This document shows, one piece after another, positions 45,949 to 57,899 of a stretch of 64,000 nucleotides of DNA (positions are counted from its first letter, which is position 1; every line of letters starts with the position of its first letter). The translations under genes and the position numbers were made by a program. The DNA is from Azadirachta indica (lineage: Eukaryota; Streptophyta; Magnoliopsida; Sapindales; Meliaceae), in NCBI GenBank assembly GCA_022749755.1, contig CM040442.1, positions 12,560,457 through 12,624,456 of the forward strand, given 5' to 3'. The notes beneath the pieces are model-generated. The model made no database searches, had not been told where the DNA came from, and saw nothing but the letters and a program-made list of their open reading frames with translations.

Positions 45949-47695
45949 GCATATACATGTTAAATTGTTATGGAAATTTTGTTCATCTTTACTTATCATG
46001 TAAGGTTTTCTTTTATTTAAAAAATATATTATAGTTATATGGGCCTACCCGATTTTTTATTTAAGCTCAGTTTGCCTTATGGCTCAAATGTCTATGGGCC
46101 CTATGGCTCCAACAAAAGATCACTTAGCCCAGTTCGTTTTACTGTCAAAGAAACTTCTTCCATTGCATTAGAAAAACGTGAAATTGCAAATTAAGAAGAC
46201 AAAATTATAATCCTTGTAAATTCGAGCGGCTTAAACTATCTCAAGTCTGAACACGTATACACGATACCATATAAACTTCTATATAACAGATAAAACTCTT
46301 ATTATTTTTTATTATCTTTATTGTTTCTTTCTTTTTATGATTCTTAAATACCTTTGTTATCTCTTTTTCATGAATTCGGACTACATTTAGCTACATATAC
46401 CAAGTAAAGTCAATGACAACAAACACATTGTGCTCAAACATTATTTATTTTAATTTACTCCAATATCTCAACATTTATTATTAGGGTATAAAACATTAGA
46501 ATGTTGATCAATTTTACTATATGTCTTGAAAAGTTTTCTTTATAATAAATTTAATATTTTTTAAACAAAAGTAATAAGTCAAGATTTAAGATTCAAAACT
46601 TTAAATTAATTAAAATCAAAATAAATAAAATAATATAAAGTTATAATATCTCATCTAACCTTAATTAAAGAGCATCATCACAATATTATTGGTGTAAAAT
46701 TTGCACATAAATTATATTTTTAATCATCATGACATTTAAATGAAAATTTAATTAACCAAAAGCAACTTAATATATTTTTTTAATTTCTTTTAAAATTCAT
46801 GCAATTCTTTTTTTAAAAGGGTAAGAAATAAATGCAAGACCTTGCAATACATGTTTTAAGTCGGGAATGAAATTTTACAATTTAAAAAAATTAATGTTTA
46901 AATTTAATTATAATAGTTGGATGGAAAATATTTTCATACACAATAGTTGTAAAAATAGTAATAACTAAATATAATTTAGTGTTTATTAAATATTTTGAGT
47001 ATCTCATTTTTCAATTAAATTAAATTTCAGCAATTTAATAATAGTTAAGACAATCAAATACAATTATTAATTAGTTCCGAAAAAATTAATTATGCAAATA
47101 CTGAAAGCAACAAATCTAAAATTGAAACCAAGTGTTAAGAAATTTAATCTCCTTAATTAATGAAAATCACAATTAATTGACTAACTTTCATTCATGTGAT
47201 AGCCCTCTTTGATTTAGATATATATTATTATCTTGAATTCTCCATCAAACGTAGTTATTAAAATTTTATAAATACATTAATATACATATATAGGACTAAA
47301 ATTTTTTTCTTATTATATTTTTATTTATTAATTACCTATCACATACATTTATTTATATATTCAGGTACATGTTTATATTAGTAACAAATCTTAATCCTTT
47401 GAAATATAATTGTGTTTATTGAAGGAAATGCTTAATGCAACAAGTCGATGTAATACATTCAATGTGTAGCTTCTAGGAAGCGAGGTTTTGCTCTTAGGTC
47501 TCCAAAGTGCAGTTCGTGTGGCTTAATTTTAAATTGGGATAGCCCTTGTGAAAAAATTAATTGTTATATAATTAACTTAAATATATGTGAAGATGGTATT
47601 TTACGGGTACGAAGAAAATGCTGAATATTGTCAAGACTAAGAGTTTTGCAGTCCTGTATATTACTGCGCTTGCAGTAGTTATACTTCACACCTTA

Positions 47696-48404
47696 GGTTG
47701 CTTATTTTTTTTCGCTAAAGTTTAAATATTTAAATTTATTTAAATATTTAAAAATTATTTATTTTTTAACTTATATCTAAATATTTGTTAAAAATATCTG
47801 ATTAAAAATTTTGATTTAAATTTAAATGAATAAATATGTGAATAATTTCGTATTTCTATTTTTTAAAAATATTCCTATTTTATTAATTTATTTACTAAAA
47901 AAATTAAACCATATTTAATTATTTTTGACGTATCTCTTTTTTATTTATGGGTTCTCTCTACTTGTCTTCTTAATCTTATTTATTTTATACTTTAATTATG
48001 ACAATAAATTTATATATTTACATAATTACAAATATATTACAATATGACATTATTTTTATTTAATTTTTATTAATTTTTATATTATTGATTATAAATTATT
48101 TAAAAAAAAATCATATATCAAATAAATAAATAATATATATACTAATATAATCTATTAATTTTTTTATCTATTATTTTATTAATATAATCAAAATTATTAT
48201 ATATATAGGTATATTATTTAAAATGGTATATATGTAAAAATATCAATTTTTAAATTTTTTAATATGTCTAAATAAATAATTTAATACATATTTTCAAATG
48301 TTTTAAAATAAAAAAAAATAAATATATCATTCAAATTTAAATTTCAATTAAATTTAAATTACAGTCATATATAGAGTTCAAGTAAAAAAAATACAAACGC
48401 TACC
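47696..48404. mobile_element. AT-rich DNA transposon insertion private to spacer copy 1
   Basis: The other spacer copies read 'cacacctttgaggaag' here without interruption. This copy has 'cacacctta', then 709 bp, then 'ttggaggaag'. The ends form imperfect inverted repeats (ggttgcttattttttttcg and ggtagcgtttgtatttttt). A 3-bp TTA/TTG flank fits a Tourist/Harbinger-like target duplication, but this is weak. Confidence 0.6.
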
Positions 48405-48640
48405 TTGGAGGAAGTCTCTTGGGCAGCTCACGTGACTTCCTTTAAGATGTCGTGAATCGAACGTGGAGTACCATCATTCTTGAGTATGATTAATTAAGTT
48501 TCTTCCCCTTTTTCTAACCCTCTTGCAACTTGCAAAGCTGACAGCAACGGGAGTTATTTCCTTTCTCAACTCGTTTAGTTGTTTGTTCAAGTTTGTAAAT
48601 GCACAACATACAAAGATCTGAGGATGTGCTTTAAGGTATA
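48405..48640 (-). other. Coding-like segment in spacer, copy 1 (damaged)
   Basis: The minus strand corresponds to the conserved 'LNKQLKELRKEIT' segment of the other spacer copies, but small deletions shift its frame. See 63090-63320 for the best-preserved copy. Confidence 0.4.
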
Positions 48641-48941
48641 TATATTCTTTAATGCTACCTTAGACAAAGTATTGGAAAGACGAATACTTGATTGAACGTT
48701 TGAATTTAGTTTAATGTTATCTTATTTTTAAATTATTTGTCCTTAGCTATATTGCATTAATTTTCGTGCATAAATGAAGTGTTAGGTGAGATACAGAATA
48801 CAAGAAAACAAAATAACATGTAGATAGAAAAAACATAAAATTATTATTTGAATAGAATAGACAATTGGAATGAAATAGGAGATAGATGTTGTGAAATGTT
48901 GAACTATTAATCTATATGTGCCATGTTAAAAGTTTTTAATA

Positions 48942-49761
48942 GGGTTAATTTCATATTACCTTTGATAATATTCAAATTGCGCTGGTATTTGTTAAATTAT
49001 TAATAATTTTTGTTAATATTTACAGTATACTCTAATTGACCAGATAAAATACTATTATATTCTTCAATCTCACAAATGTAACTAAAAAATAAATTTATTT
49101 TTAAAATATTTAATAAAAAATAAATATTTTAAAACTGAATCACCCAAACCAATAACTGACTGTCGCAAACCACTAGCCGTTGCTGCAAGGCCGCCAACCG
49201 TTGTCGCAAGGCCTCCAACGGCAGCTGTAAATTCATGGACAGCAATCTAGTAGCCGCGTGACCAAGAAAAACTGTTGCCTGGCAGCTGTGCAGCCACCGG
49301 AAGATTCTTTCTGACAGCAACACTACCAGAAACTTCTGCCATGCCGTTGTCTTTTGGTCTTTCAATCGTTGATCTGAATTTTTTTTTTTTAAATTGTTGA
49401 GATGAATGAAAAGGTTAAAGATAGAAAGAATGTGAAACGGAGAACAAGAGCGAGAGGGACAACGGAAAATGTAGATTTTTTTAATTTATTTTTCAATAAA
49501 AGATATTATTTTAATATACAGAAATAGTAAAAGGCGATATTCAGATATTAAAAGACTGTTTTTAGTAGTTATATTTTTAATTATTAAATAAAATGTAAAA
49601 AGATTAGTGTATCATTTTCACACATTAAACTTAACTGTAGTTACTAACAGTTCAGGTCGCATTGAATAATTTTTTTGAAACGTTAGGAATAAATTGAATA
49701 TTTTCAAAACTTGAAAATAATATAAAATTAATTCTTTTTTAAATAATATAAAATTAATTCC
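48942..49761. mobile_element. DNA transposon with 8-bp target duplication upstream of RING copy 1
   Basis: A perfect 8-bp TTTTAATA flanks it (48934-48941 and 49762-49769). The terminal inverted repeats are GGGTTAATTTCATATTA and GGAATTAATTTTATATTAT (imperfect). The corresponding place in the third RING unit (about 54680-54700) is an empty site, 'gttgttaataatt'. Eight-base duplications suggest a hAT-type non-autonomous element. The centre (49139-49372) is clearly more GC-rich than its surroundings and may be captured sequence; I recognise no gene in it. Confidence 0.8.
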
Positions 49762-49988
49762 TTTTAATAATTGTATCTAAAAATAAAATTATTATTCAAA
49801 TAAAAGAGATAATTAATTAGGGATGTCACGAACTAACTAATCCCTGGCTTGATTAGGAGTAATTTACCATCTCCCAAATAAGGAAACTAATATTCCATTT
49901 CCTTTAAGGAAAGTAATCCTGCCGGTTGAGAGAAATATTAATCCTTAACTTTTTAGACTTTGTACAAACATATATGATACAACACTTC

Positions 49989-49996
49989 TATATAAA
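49989..49996 (+). promoter_or_regulatory. TATA box of RING copy 1
   Basis: TATATAAA, 46 bp before the start codon. Conserved at the same distance in copies 3, 4 and 5. Upstream phrases 'ggcttgattaggagtaattt' and 'ttcctttaaggaaagta' are also conserved between units. Confidence 0.75.
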
Positions 49997-50041
49997 CCTC
50001 TTAAACAATAAAAAAGTTCTCATATCAATTTCTTCACAGCT

Positions 50042-50599
50042 ATGGAATACAAATATCAATATCAAGTTAAGCAGTTAACAATAGAAAAATTATGTGCAGA
50101 TTATAACCATGAAATCGCACCGCCGCAAGCCGTCGAGTGCAGGCTCGACAGGTTCTGTCATGTCCCATTGGATCCCGACCAAGAAGACCCGGTTAGCCAT
50201 TTGCTTTACTTGTTCAACAAAAAGCTCTTCCAAGAAACAAAACTGACAATATTGAACCCCAACTGGAACGAGCCTGTTCCACTTGACCATCAACGCCGGT
50301 TGCTCCTAAAAATCGCCGATGTTGCTAATGCCGCAATCGACGAAGCTAAGGACGGTAAGAAACGTCGAGCCATACAAATACATGTCATTTTGACGATTAA
50401 GAGGAGGGTAAAGCGTGATGAGTCTGATGGGACTGTGGAACAGCATTGTGTTATATGTTTGAACGAGTTTAAGAATTTGTGCGAGGTTACGAAGTTGCCT
50501 TGTGGATGTAAACAGTATTATCACAATGCTTGTGTTTGGACATGGGTTGAGAAGCAAAGATCGTGTCCAACGTGTCGTCGTGATTTTACATCCATGTAA
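50042..50599 (+). CDS. RING-finger protein, probable E3 ubiquitin ligase (copy 1)
   Basis: Intact, intronless, 185 codons. Residues 1-130 have no domain that I recognise; the middle ('ILNPNWNEPVP', 'LLLKIADVANAAIDEAKDGK') looks globular and is shared by all full copies. A basic linker (107-124) leads to a RING at 136-178: C136-x2-C139-x14-C154-x-C156-x4-H161-x2-C164-x10-C175-x2-C178, with the W ('VWTWVE') typical of E2-binding RINGs. The fourth ligand is Cys, where RING-H2 proteins have His, so the pattern is C-C-C-C-H-C-C-C with a short C156-H161 spacing. No signal peptide or membrane segment. The start is set by the TATA box 46 bp upstream and by conservation of the ATG in copies. Ligase activity is inferred from the domain; the substrate is unknown. 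About 91% identical to the copy at 60327. Confidence 0.9.
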   Translation: MEYKYQYQVKQLTIEKLCADYNHEIAPPQAVECRLDRFCHVPLDPDQEDPVSHLLYLFNKKLFQETKLTILNPNWNEPVPLDHQRRLLLKIADVANAAIDEAKDGKKRRAIQIHVILTIKRRVKRDESDGTVEQHCVICLNEFKNLCEVTKLPCGCKQYYHNACVWTWVEKQRSCPTCRRDFTSM

Positions 50600-51139
50600 G
50601 TTGATTGCGACAACAACCGCAGCACGACAAAGGCTTTGTTCATAGCACGGGGATTTGCTTTTGAGGGTGTTTTAGAAATTTCATTGTTTTTTTTTTTCGG
50701 ATTAATTACTACGAAATATTATGTGACGTTTTAAATTTTGTATTCAATGTTTCAAGTTTTAATTATTAGACATTCCAAGTTTATATAAGCATTTTCTAAT
50801 TCAAATTTATAGTTTTTGTGAGGAAACTTACCCGTTAACTTTGTATATGAGCACCAAAAGTATGCCTTATTAATTAGCTGCTTGAGTATTTTATATATGG
50901 TTAGGAAGAAAGTGTTGAATATGAATTGTACTGCGCATTCTCATTGCATTACAGCGTAAGGCGGAGCAATTTCTTGTTGTGTGTTTAAATTTGTAATTGA
51001 CAGTAACTTAACAGTGTACAAGATTGTGTATGTGCTTTAAGATAATGGTGGCGTTAGTATATGTATGCTGTAGTAATGTTTTCACTTGCGCTAAACTTGC
51101 ATTTAAATAAACACCCAACCAAAGAAAGAGAGAATTGTT

Positions 51140-52545
51140 TTTCCTTATAATGAACTTAATATTTTTTTAAGAAAAAATGATAACTCAAGGTTTAAGATTC
51201 AAAATTCTGAGTTAATAAAATCAAGATAAATAAAAAATATAAAGTTATAATATCTCATCTCACTTTACTTAAAGAGCATCACTACGATATTATTGTTCTA
51301 AAATTTGTGCATAAATTATATTTATTAATCATCATTACATTTACGTAACAATTTAATTAGCCAAAAGCAGCGTGATATATTTATTTTAATTTCTTTTAAA
51401 ATTCGTGCAATTCTTTTTCTGAAAATGTAAGAAATACATTCAAGGCCTTGCAATAGATGTTTTCAGTGGGACATGAAATTTTATAATTTATAAAATGTTA
51501 ATATATAAATTTAATTATGGCAGTTGGACGGAAAATATTTTCACACCCAATTGTTGTAAAAATAATAATAATTAAATACGAATTAGTGTTTATTAAATAT
51601 TTTGAGTGTAATATTTTTTAATTAAATTAAATCGCAACAATTTAATAATACTTAACACAATCAAATACAATTATTAATTAAAGCCAAAAAAATTTAATTT
51701 TGCAAATATCGAAATCTAAAAATATAAAATTGAAACCAAATGTAAGAAATTTAATCTCCTTAATTAATGAAAATGACAATTAATTGACCAACTTTCATTC
51801 ATGTGATAGCCCTCTTTGATTTAGATATATATTATTATCTTGAATTCTCTATCAAACATAGTTATTAAAATTTTATAAATACATGAATTTTTTTTCTTCT
51901 TATATTTTTATTTATTAATTGCCAATCACACACATGTATTTATATATTCAGGTAAAAATTTAGATTAGTAACAAATCTTAATCCTTTGAAATATAATTGT
52001 GGTTGGTGAAGGGAATGCTTATTGCAGCAAGTAGATGAAATACATTCAATGTCTATTAGGAAGTGAGGCCACAGAGGTTTCCTCTTAGGTCTCTAAGGTG
52101 CAGTTCGTGTGGCTTAATTTTAAATTGGGACAGCCCATGTGAAAAATTAATTACTATATAATTAACATGAATATATGTGAAGCGAGCTATAAACATATTT
52201 AGCTGCCATCTGTATTTTACGGGTATGAAGGAAATGCTGAATATTATCAAGACTATAAATTTTTTTTAGTCCTGTTACTACCCTTACAGCAGTTATACTT
52301 CGCACCTTTGTGGAAGTTTCTTGAGCAGCTCTGGTGACATGGTGTTGCTGAATTCTTAGAGAACGCCTTGGACTTCCTTGGAGATGCTGTGAACCAGAGT
52401 TATTTCCTTTGACAGAACAATGAGAGTTATTTCCTCTCTCAACTCCTTCACTTGTTTGTTTAAGTTTGTAAATGCACATGCAACAAACAACATAAGAAGA
52501 TTTGAGGATGTGCTTTAAGATATACATAAAGTATTGAAAAGGCAA
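51140..52545. repeat. RING-cluster spacer block, copy 2
   Basis: Colinear with 61923-63330. The junction at 51140 lacks about 497 bp present in the other unit (61426-61922), with 'gttt' at both borders of the missing segment. It includes the minus-strand coding-like segment at 52310-52500. Confidence 0.8.
52310..52500 (-). other. Coding-like segment in spacer, copy 2
   Basis: The minus strand reads 'FVACAFTNLNKQVKELREEI', 'TLIVLSKEITLVHSISKEVQ', 'GVL', then TAA, then 'EFSNTMSPELLKKLPQRCEV'. See the copy at 63090-63320. A different, longer minus ORF (127 codons, 52162-52545) overlaps it in another frame but is not conserved. Confidence 0.45.
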
Positions 52546-52759
52546 GTACTTATTAATTGATTGTTTGGATTTAGTGTAATATTATCTTGTTTCCAAATTA
52601 TTTGTCCTTAGGTTTTTTGCATTAATTTTTCTGCATAAATGTTATCTTGTTTCCAAATTTTTATCCTTAACTTCTTTGACTTTGGACATACATGACACAA
52701 CACTTCTATATAGGCCTTTCAAACAATAAAAATATTCTCATCTCAGTTTTTTTACAACC

Positions 52760-52930
52760 ATGGATTACACTTATCTATAACAGGTTAAACAGTTAGCGAC
52801 AGACAAATTATGTTCAGACTACAACTATGAAATGGCACCGCCGCATGAGTTTAGGCTCGACAAGTTCTGTCATGCCTTATTACTATTAAACCGAAATGAA
52901 AATCAAGTTTTATTCTTTTTTTCAGTTGAC
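52760..52930 (+). pseudogene. RING gene copy 2, N-terminal third only
   Basis: Starts MDYTYL, then an in-frame TAA, then 'QVKQLATDKLCSDYNYEMAP', 'RLDKFCHALLLLNRNENQV', aligned to residues 7-51 of the intact protein. After that it switches to spacer sequence. The RING domain is absent. The TATA box is degenerate (tatatagg near 52708). The truncation point is the same as in 63571-63747, so truncation preceded the duplication. Confidence 0.85.
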
Positions 52931-54420
52931 TCCAATATCTCAACATTTATTATTAAGGGATAAAACATTGGAATATTAATAACAATCTTACTATCTGTCT
53001 TGAAAAATTTCTTTATCATGAATTTAATAATTTTTCAAAAAAAAAATGATAAACTTAAGATTTAAGATTTAGAACTCTGAATTAATAAAGTCAAGATAAA
53101 TAAAATAATATAAAGTTATAATATCTCGTCTCACTTTAATCAAAGAGCATCATTACAATATTGTTGTTGTAAAATTTGTGCATAAATTATATTTTTTTAA
53201 TCGTCATTACATTTACATGAAAATTTAATTAGCCAAAAGCAACTTAACATATTTATTTTAATTTCTTTTAAAATTCATGCAATTCTTGTTCTAAGAAAGT
53301 AAAGTAAGAAATACATGCAAGACCTTCCAATACATGTTTTCAGTGGTAGATGAAATTTTACAATTTAAAAAAAAAATTAATGTGTAAATTTAATAATGGT
53401 TGTTGGATGAAAATATTTTCATAGGCAATTGTTGCAAAAAAATAATAATAATTAAATATAAATTAGTGTTAATTAAATATTTTAATTATTTTATTTTTTT
53501 AATTAAATTAAATCGCAACAATTTAAGAACAGTTAGGACAATCAAACACAATTATTAATTAATTCCAAAAAATTCAATTTTGCAAATATTGAAATCTACA
53601 AATATAAAATTGAAAGCAACTGGAAGAAATTTAATCTCCTTAATTAATGAAAATGACAATTAATTGACCAACTTTCATTAATGTGATAGCCCTCTTTGAT
53701 TAGATATATATTATTATTATCAAACATAGTTATTAAAATTTTATAAATATATTAAATTTTTTTACTATATTTTTATTGATTAATTGCCAATCACACACAT
53801 GTATTTATATATTCAGGCAAAAATTTAGATTGGTAACAAATCTTAATCCTTTGAAATGTAATTATGGTTGGTGAAGGAAATGCTTAATGCAGCAAGTAGA
53901 TGAAATACATTCAATGTCTACTCCGAAGTGAGGCCACAGAGGTTTCCTCTTAGGTCTCTAAGGAGCAGTTCACGTGGCTTAATTTTAAATTGGGATAGCA
54001 CGTGTGAAAAATTAATTAATATATAATTAACTTAAATATATGTGAAGCTAGCTATGATAGATGACCGAAAGTAAACCTATTTAGCTGCCATGGGTATTTT
54101 ACGGGCATGAAGAAAATGCTAAATGTTATCGAGACTATAAATTTTGCAGTCCTGTTACTACATTTACAGCAGTTATATTTCACAACTTTAAGGAAGTTTT
54201 TTGAGCAGCTCTGGTGACATCATGTCGTTGAATTCTTAGATAACGCCTTGGACTTCCTTGGAGATGTTGTGAGCCAGAGTTATTTTCTTTGACAGAAGAC
54301 TGAGAGTTATTTACTTTCTCAACTCTTTTAGTTGTTTGTTTAAGTTTGAAATTGCACATGCAACAAACAACGTTCGAAAATTTGAGAATGTGCTTCAAGA
54401 GATAGATAAAGTACTGGAAA
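52931..54420. repeat. RING-cluster spacer block, copy 3
   Basis: Same order of phrases as copies 1 and 2, about 85-90% identical by eye. It ends with the minus-strand coding-like segment at 54190-54390 ('LNKQLKELRK', stop, 'MSPELLKKLP'). Confidence 0.8.
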
Positions 54421-54946
54421 TGCGAATACTTATTACTTGATTGTTTGGATTTAGTTTAATATTATTTAGTTTCCAAATTATTTTCCCTTACGTTGTTTGC
54501 ATTAATTTTCGTGCATAAATAAAGTATTAGGTGAGATTAGAGTACAAGAAAATAAATAACAACAAAATAATATGTAGTTAAAAAAATAAACATATTATTC
54601 AAATAGAGTAGGTAATTGGAATAAAATGCGAGGTAGATGTTGTGAAATGTGAAACTATTAAACTATATGTGTCATCTAAAAAGTTGTTAATAATTATATT
54701 TCAAAGTAAAATTATTATTTAAAGAGACGGGATAATTAATTGAGGATATCACGAAATAACTAATTCTTGGCTTGATTATGAGTAATTACCATCTCCCAAA
54801 CCAGCAAACTAATATTCCATCCCAAACAAGAAAACTAATATTCCATTTCCTTTAAGGAAAGTACTCCTGCTAGTTAAGGGAAATGTTAATCCTTAACTTC
54901 CTTGACTTTGTACAAACGTACATGATACAGCACTTCTATATAAACC

Positions 54947-54954
54947 TTTCAAAC
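54947..54954 (+). promoter_or_regulatory. TATA box of RING copy 3
   Basis: TATATAAA, 41 bp before the start codon, so the promoter is preserved although the gene is broken. Confidence 0.7.
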
Positions 54955-54994
54955 AACAAAGAGATTCTCAACTCAATTTCTTCGCAACATAACC

Positions 54995-55536
54995 ATGGAT
55001 TACAGATATCAATATTAACGATAGAAAAATTATGTGCAGACTATAACCATGAAATCGCACCGCCACAAGCTGGCGAATTCAAGCTCGACAGGTTCTATCA
55101 TGTCTTATTGGACCCCGACCAAGACCGGTTAGCCATCTGCTTTGCGCATTCAACCAAAAGCTCTTCCAAGAAAAAAAAACTGACAATACTGAACCCCAGC
55201 TGGAACGAGCCTGTTCCGCATGACCATCAACGCTAGTTGCGCCTAAAGATTACTGACGTTGCTAATGCTGCACTCGACGAAGCTAAGAACGGTAAGAAAT
55301 GTCGAGGCATACAAATACAGGTCATTTTGACGATTAAGAAGAGGGTAAAGCGTGATGAGTCTGATGAGACTATGAAACAGCATTGTGTTATATGTTTGAA
55401 CGAGTTTAAGAATTTGTACGAGGTTACGAAGTTACCTTGTGGATGTAAACAGTATTATCATGATGATTGTGTTTGGACGTGGGTCGAGAAGCAAAGATTG
55501 TGTCTAACGTGTCGTCGTGATTTTACATGCATGTAA
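54995..55536 (+). pseudogene. RING gene copy 3, full length but broken
   Basis: ATG at 54995, then a TAA after seven codons, caused by a small deletion that removed the codons for about 'QVKQ'. The frame continues 'LTIEKLCADYNHEIAPPQAG'. A deletion near 55124 shifts the frame through 'DRLAICFAHSTK' and an A-run returns it near 55175. A TAG at 55234 splits the rest. The final open piece (55237-55536) keeps the whole RING: CVIC, PCGCKQYYHDDC and CLTC, all eight ligands present. There is no transposon in its upstream region, unlike copies 1 and 4. Confidence 0.9.
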
Positions 55537-56860
55537 GCCTATTGCGACAACAACAATGGCACGACAAAGGCTTTGTTCATAACATGGTAGATTGTTTTTT
55601 CATACAAAAGTGTGTACTTTTTCAGTGTAATTTCCTTATTCGTAGAGAGTGCTTAGCATGTAGTCATGTTTGTGAAATTTCCTTATCTATGTATTTTATA
55701 GTTAATTACTACGAAATATATTTCATTTTAAATTTAGTAATGAACGCTTCAAGTTTTAAATCATTAAGTTGATATTTCATGTTTTATGTAAATGTTTGTG
55801 ACGAAATTTAACTTTTGGTTTCAATTTTTGGTAAAATGTGAGATTGAATTAATTAGCCTATTAAGAGGAAAGTAAGTACTTTGGAAAGCGATAAAATTTT
55901 GGATGATCTTTGCTATCTTAACCTTATGCTATCTGTTGGCGAATCTCGATCGTTTGAGTAAAGTTGTCACCCAGGACCCTCTCAGACTCGGATACTCTCT
56001 CTTATTACCACTAATGCTACCATTAAGGCAGAGCAATTTAAGTTTATTTAAACATTTATGAGACTGAATATGGCATCTTACTATGTTAGACAAATTGTAA
56101 AATAAGATTTATTTAAGTGTGTGTGCTAGTTAAAAGTATTCACAATACATTTTAAAGTGCCAATATACCCGCCCTCAAATATTATTCAAATTAAAGTGAT
56201 GATTTAATCCTAGCATGATTAGGAGATTTAATTACCATTTGACAAATATGAAACAACCTGATTTCTTTTGCTTTAGCAATAAATATTAATCCTAATCAAT
56301 TCATACAACTAAACTTTCTTAAACTGCCCATTAGTAATATAACGGTGAGTGTTTATCTCATTTCTCGAAAGGGGGGAGCTTTGAGTCTCGAGGTAATATT
56401 TTATACTTTTAAAACACAAATTCTTTCAAGGTAAATAAATATTGACCTATCTTTTCTTGTAATATTTTTTAAAAATATATATATATTACCTTTATTTTCT
56501 TGTAATATTTTATACTTTTTCAAAAAATATTATTTTTGCAATAACTCGTTATATTTATATAGTATGTTGGTACTTAGTATTATTTGTTTCCACCTAATTT
56601 TAAGAGTAAAACTGAAAAAAATGTTTGGTAAAATAATTTTTATGAAATTCACTCGTTTTTTTAAACTAATATTTGATATTTAAGACTCTATCTTGTAGAC
56701 TATCTTGTACCATTTATGACTTTAAAATCATGGTATCTCAATCTAAAACATATTCTTAAAAATTTTAAAAATTGAGGAGTTTGATGAATATTTTATAATG
56801 TAGAGGTTTAATTATAAAAGATCTAAAACATATTCTTATTAATATTTGACATCTAGAATT
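55537..56860. other. Intergenic, no gene seen
   Basis: Decayed RING 3' flank to about 55800, then AT-rich unique sequence. A ~90-bp phrase at 56745-56830 ('acatattcttaaaaatttta', 'attgagg') is repeated at about 57298-57370, on either side of the MITE. Confidence 0.45.
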
Positions 56861-57240
56861 AGGGTGGGTAAAAAACCTAGTCTGACCCAGATAAAGTCTA
56901 GATTATAGGGTCGAGTTAAACTCGAGTAAATTTAATATGAGTAAGGTCGGATTTGGGCAAGGTTTAGGTACTTGGATAATAAATTTTAAAATCCTTGGTC
57001 GAAGCTTAGCCAGTAAAATATGAAAGTTGACCGAAGTGCTTAATAAATTTATATGGATATGGGTCGAGTTTGTGAATCTCGACTCATATCCAAAATTTTT
57101 CCACCCTGAAATTCGAGTTTTAAAGCTTAGATTTAAAACCTGACTCAAATTGCATATAACCTAGGCTAAGTTTAAATGAATATATCCAAGTCTGAGCTAA
57201 GCTTTTATAAACCTATTGAATTTTGGAAATTGTCCACCCT
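56861..57240. mobile_element. 380-bp MITE, hAT-like
   Basis: The ends are AGGGTGGGTAA and its inverse (TTGTCCACCCT). Flanks 'atctagaa' and 'atctaaga' may be a decayed 8-bp target duplication. The centre contains several self-complementary 'gactcatatcc'/'ggatatgggtcgag' segments. Confidence 0.65.
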
Positions 57241-57899
57241 ATCTAAGACATTTATTTTATAGCGGCTACAACTCTAAAGTCAGAATTTTAATTTTTAAAC
57301 ATATTCTTCAAATTTTAAAGAATTGAGGGGCTTGTTAAATATTTTTTGACATAAGGTTTAATTACAGTTAAGTCTCCCTGTAAACGCACGTTGAACGAAA
57401 GCTTCACCAAAATAAATAAATAAAAGGAAAGAATTAGAAATTAAAAAAATTAAAAAGGAATGTTAACAAAAATGAAACGTGATTGCGTAAAGTTCCAGAT
57501 GGAAAAATCAAATAATGTCAATAAAATGTTGACAGTTGGTTGCCAAAATCCACGACAATATGTAATTGCCACCAAACAGCCAAACTCAAATACTTGCGCT
57601 AGACCAATTTACGAAAAATAAAATATCGAAAAATTGAACAAATTGGACAAATGATCATCACTGCACAGCAAATCTTGTATTTTGGATCTGTTGATTCCTT
57701 ATTATGCGACCCTCCATTTGGCGATCGATCGATTGATCACTTCTCTGTTCAACACTTAATTAAGTAACTTCTGCTTTGGTCTGTGACTGATTTTAAATTT
57801 TTAATTTTTTAAGCTGAATTTTGTTTGTTTGTGGAATTTTACGCATTTTTAAATAGCTTTGCAGATTTAATGGTATCCTAAATTTTATATTTTTCAATC

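Larger units (their letters stand above)
46448..48640. repeat. RING-cluster spacer block, copy 1
   Basis: Starts 'ctccaatatctcaacattta' and runs through 'aagttataatatctcatct', 'gagcatcat', 'gtgatagccctctttgattt' and 'gtgcagttcgtgtggcttaa' to 'gaggatgtgctttaag'. The same order of phrases occurs at 51140-52545, 52931-54420, 61892-63330 and from 63748 to the end. It is the repeated non-RING part of the cluster. This copy carries a private insertion at 47696-48404. Confidence 0.8.

Noticed and set aside
50090..50293. Minus-strand ORFs opposite the RING genes
   Set aside because: Antisense shadows of a well-supported gene; same for 50306-50557, 60375-60578 and 60591-60935.
52162..52545. 127-codon minus-strand ORF as a gene
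   Set aside because: The frame is not kept in the sister spacers. Another frame of the same strand shows the conserved coiled-coil-like peptide instead.
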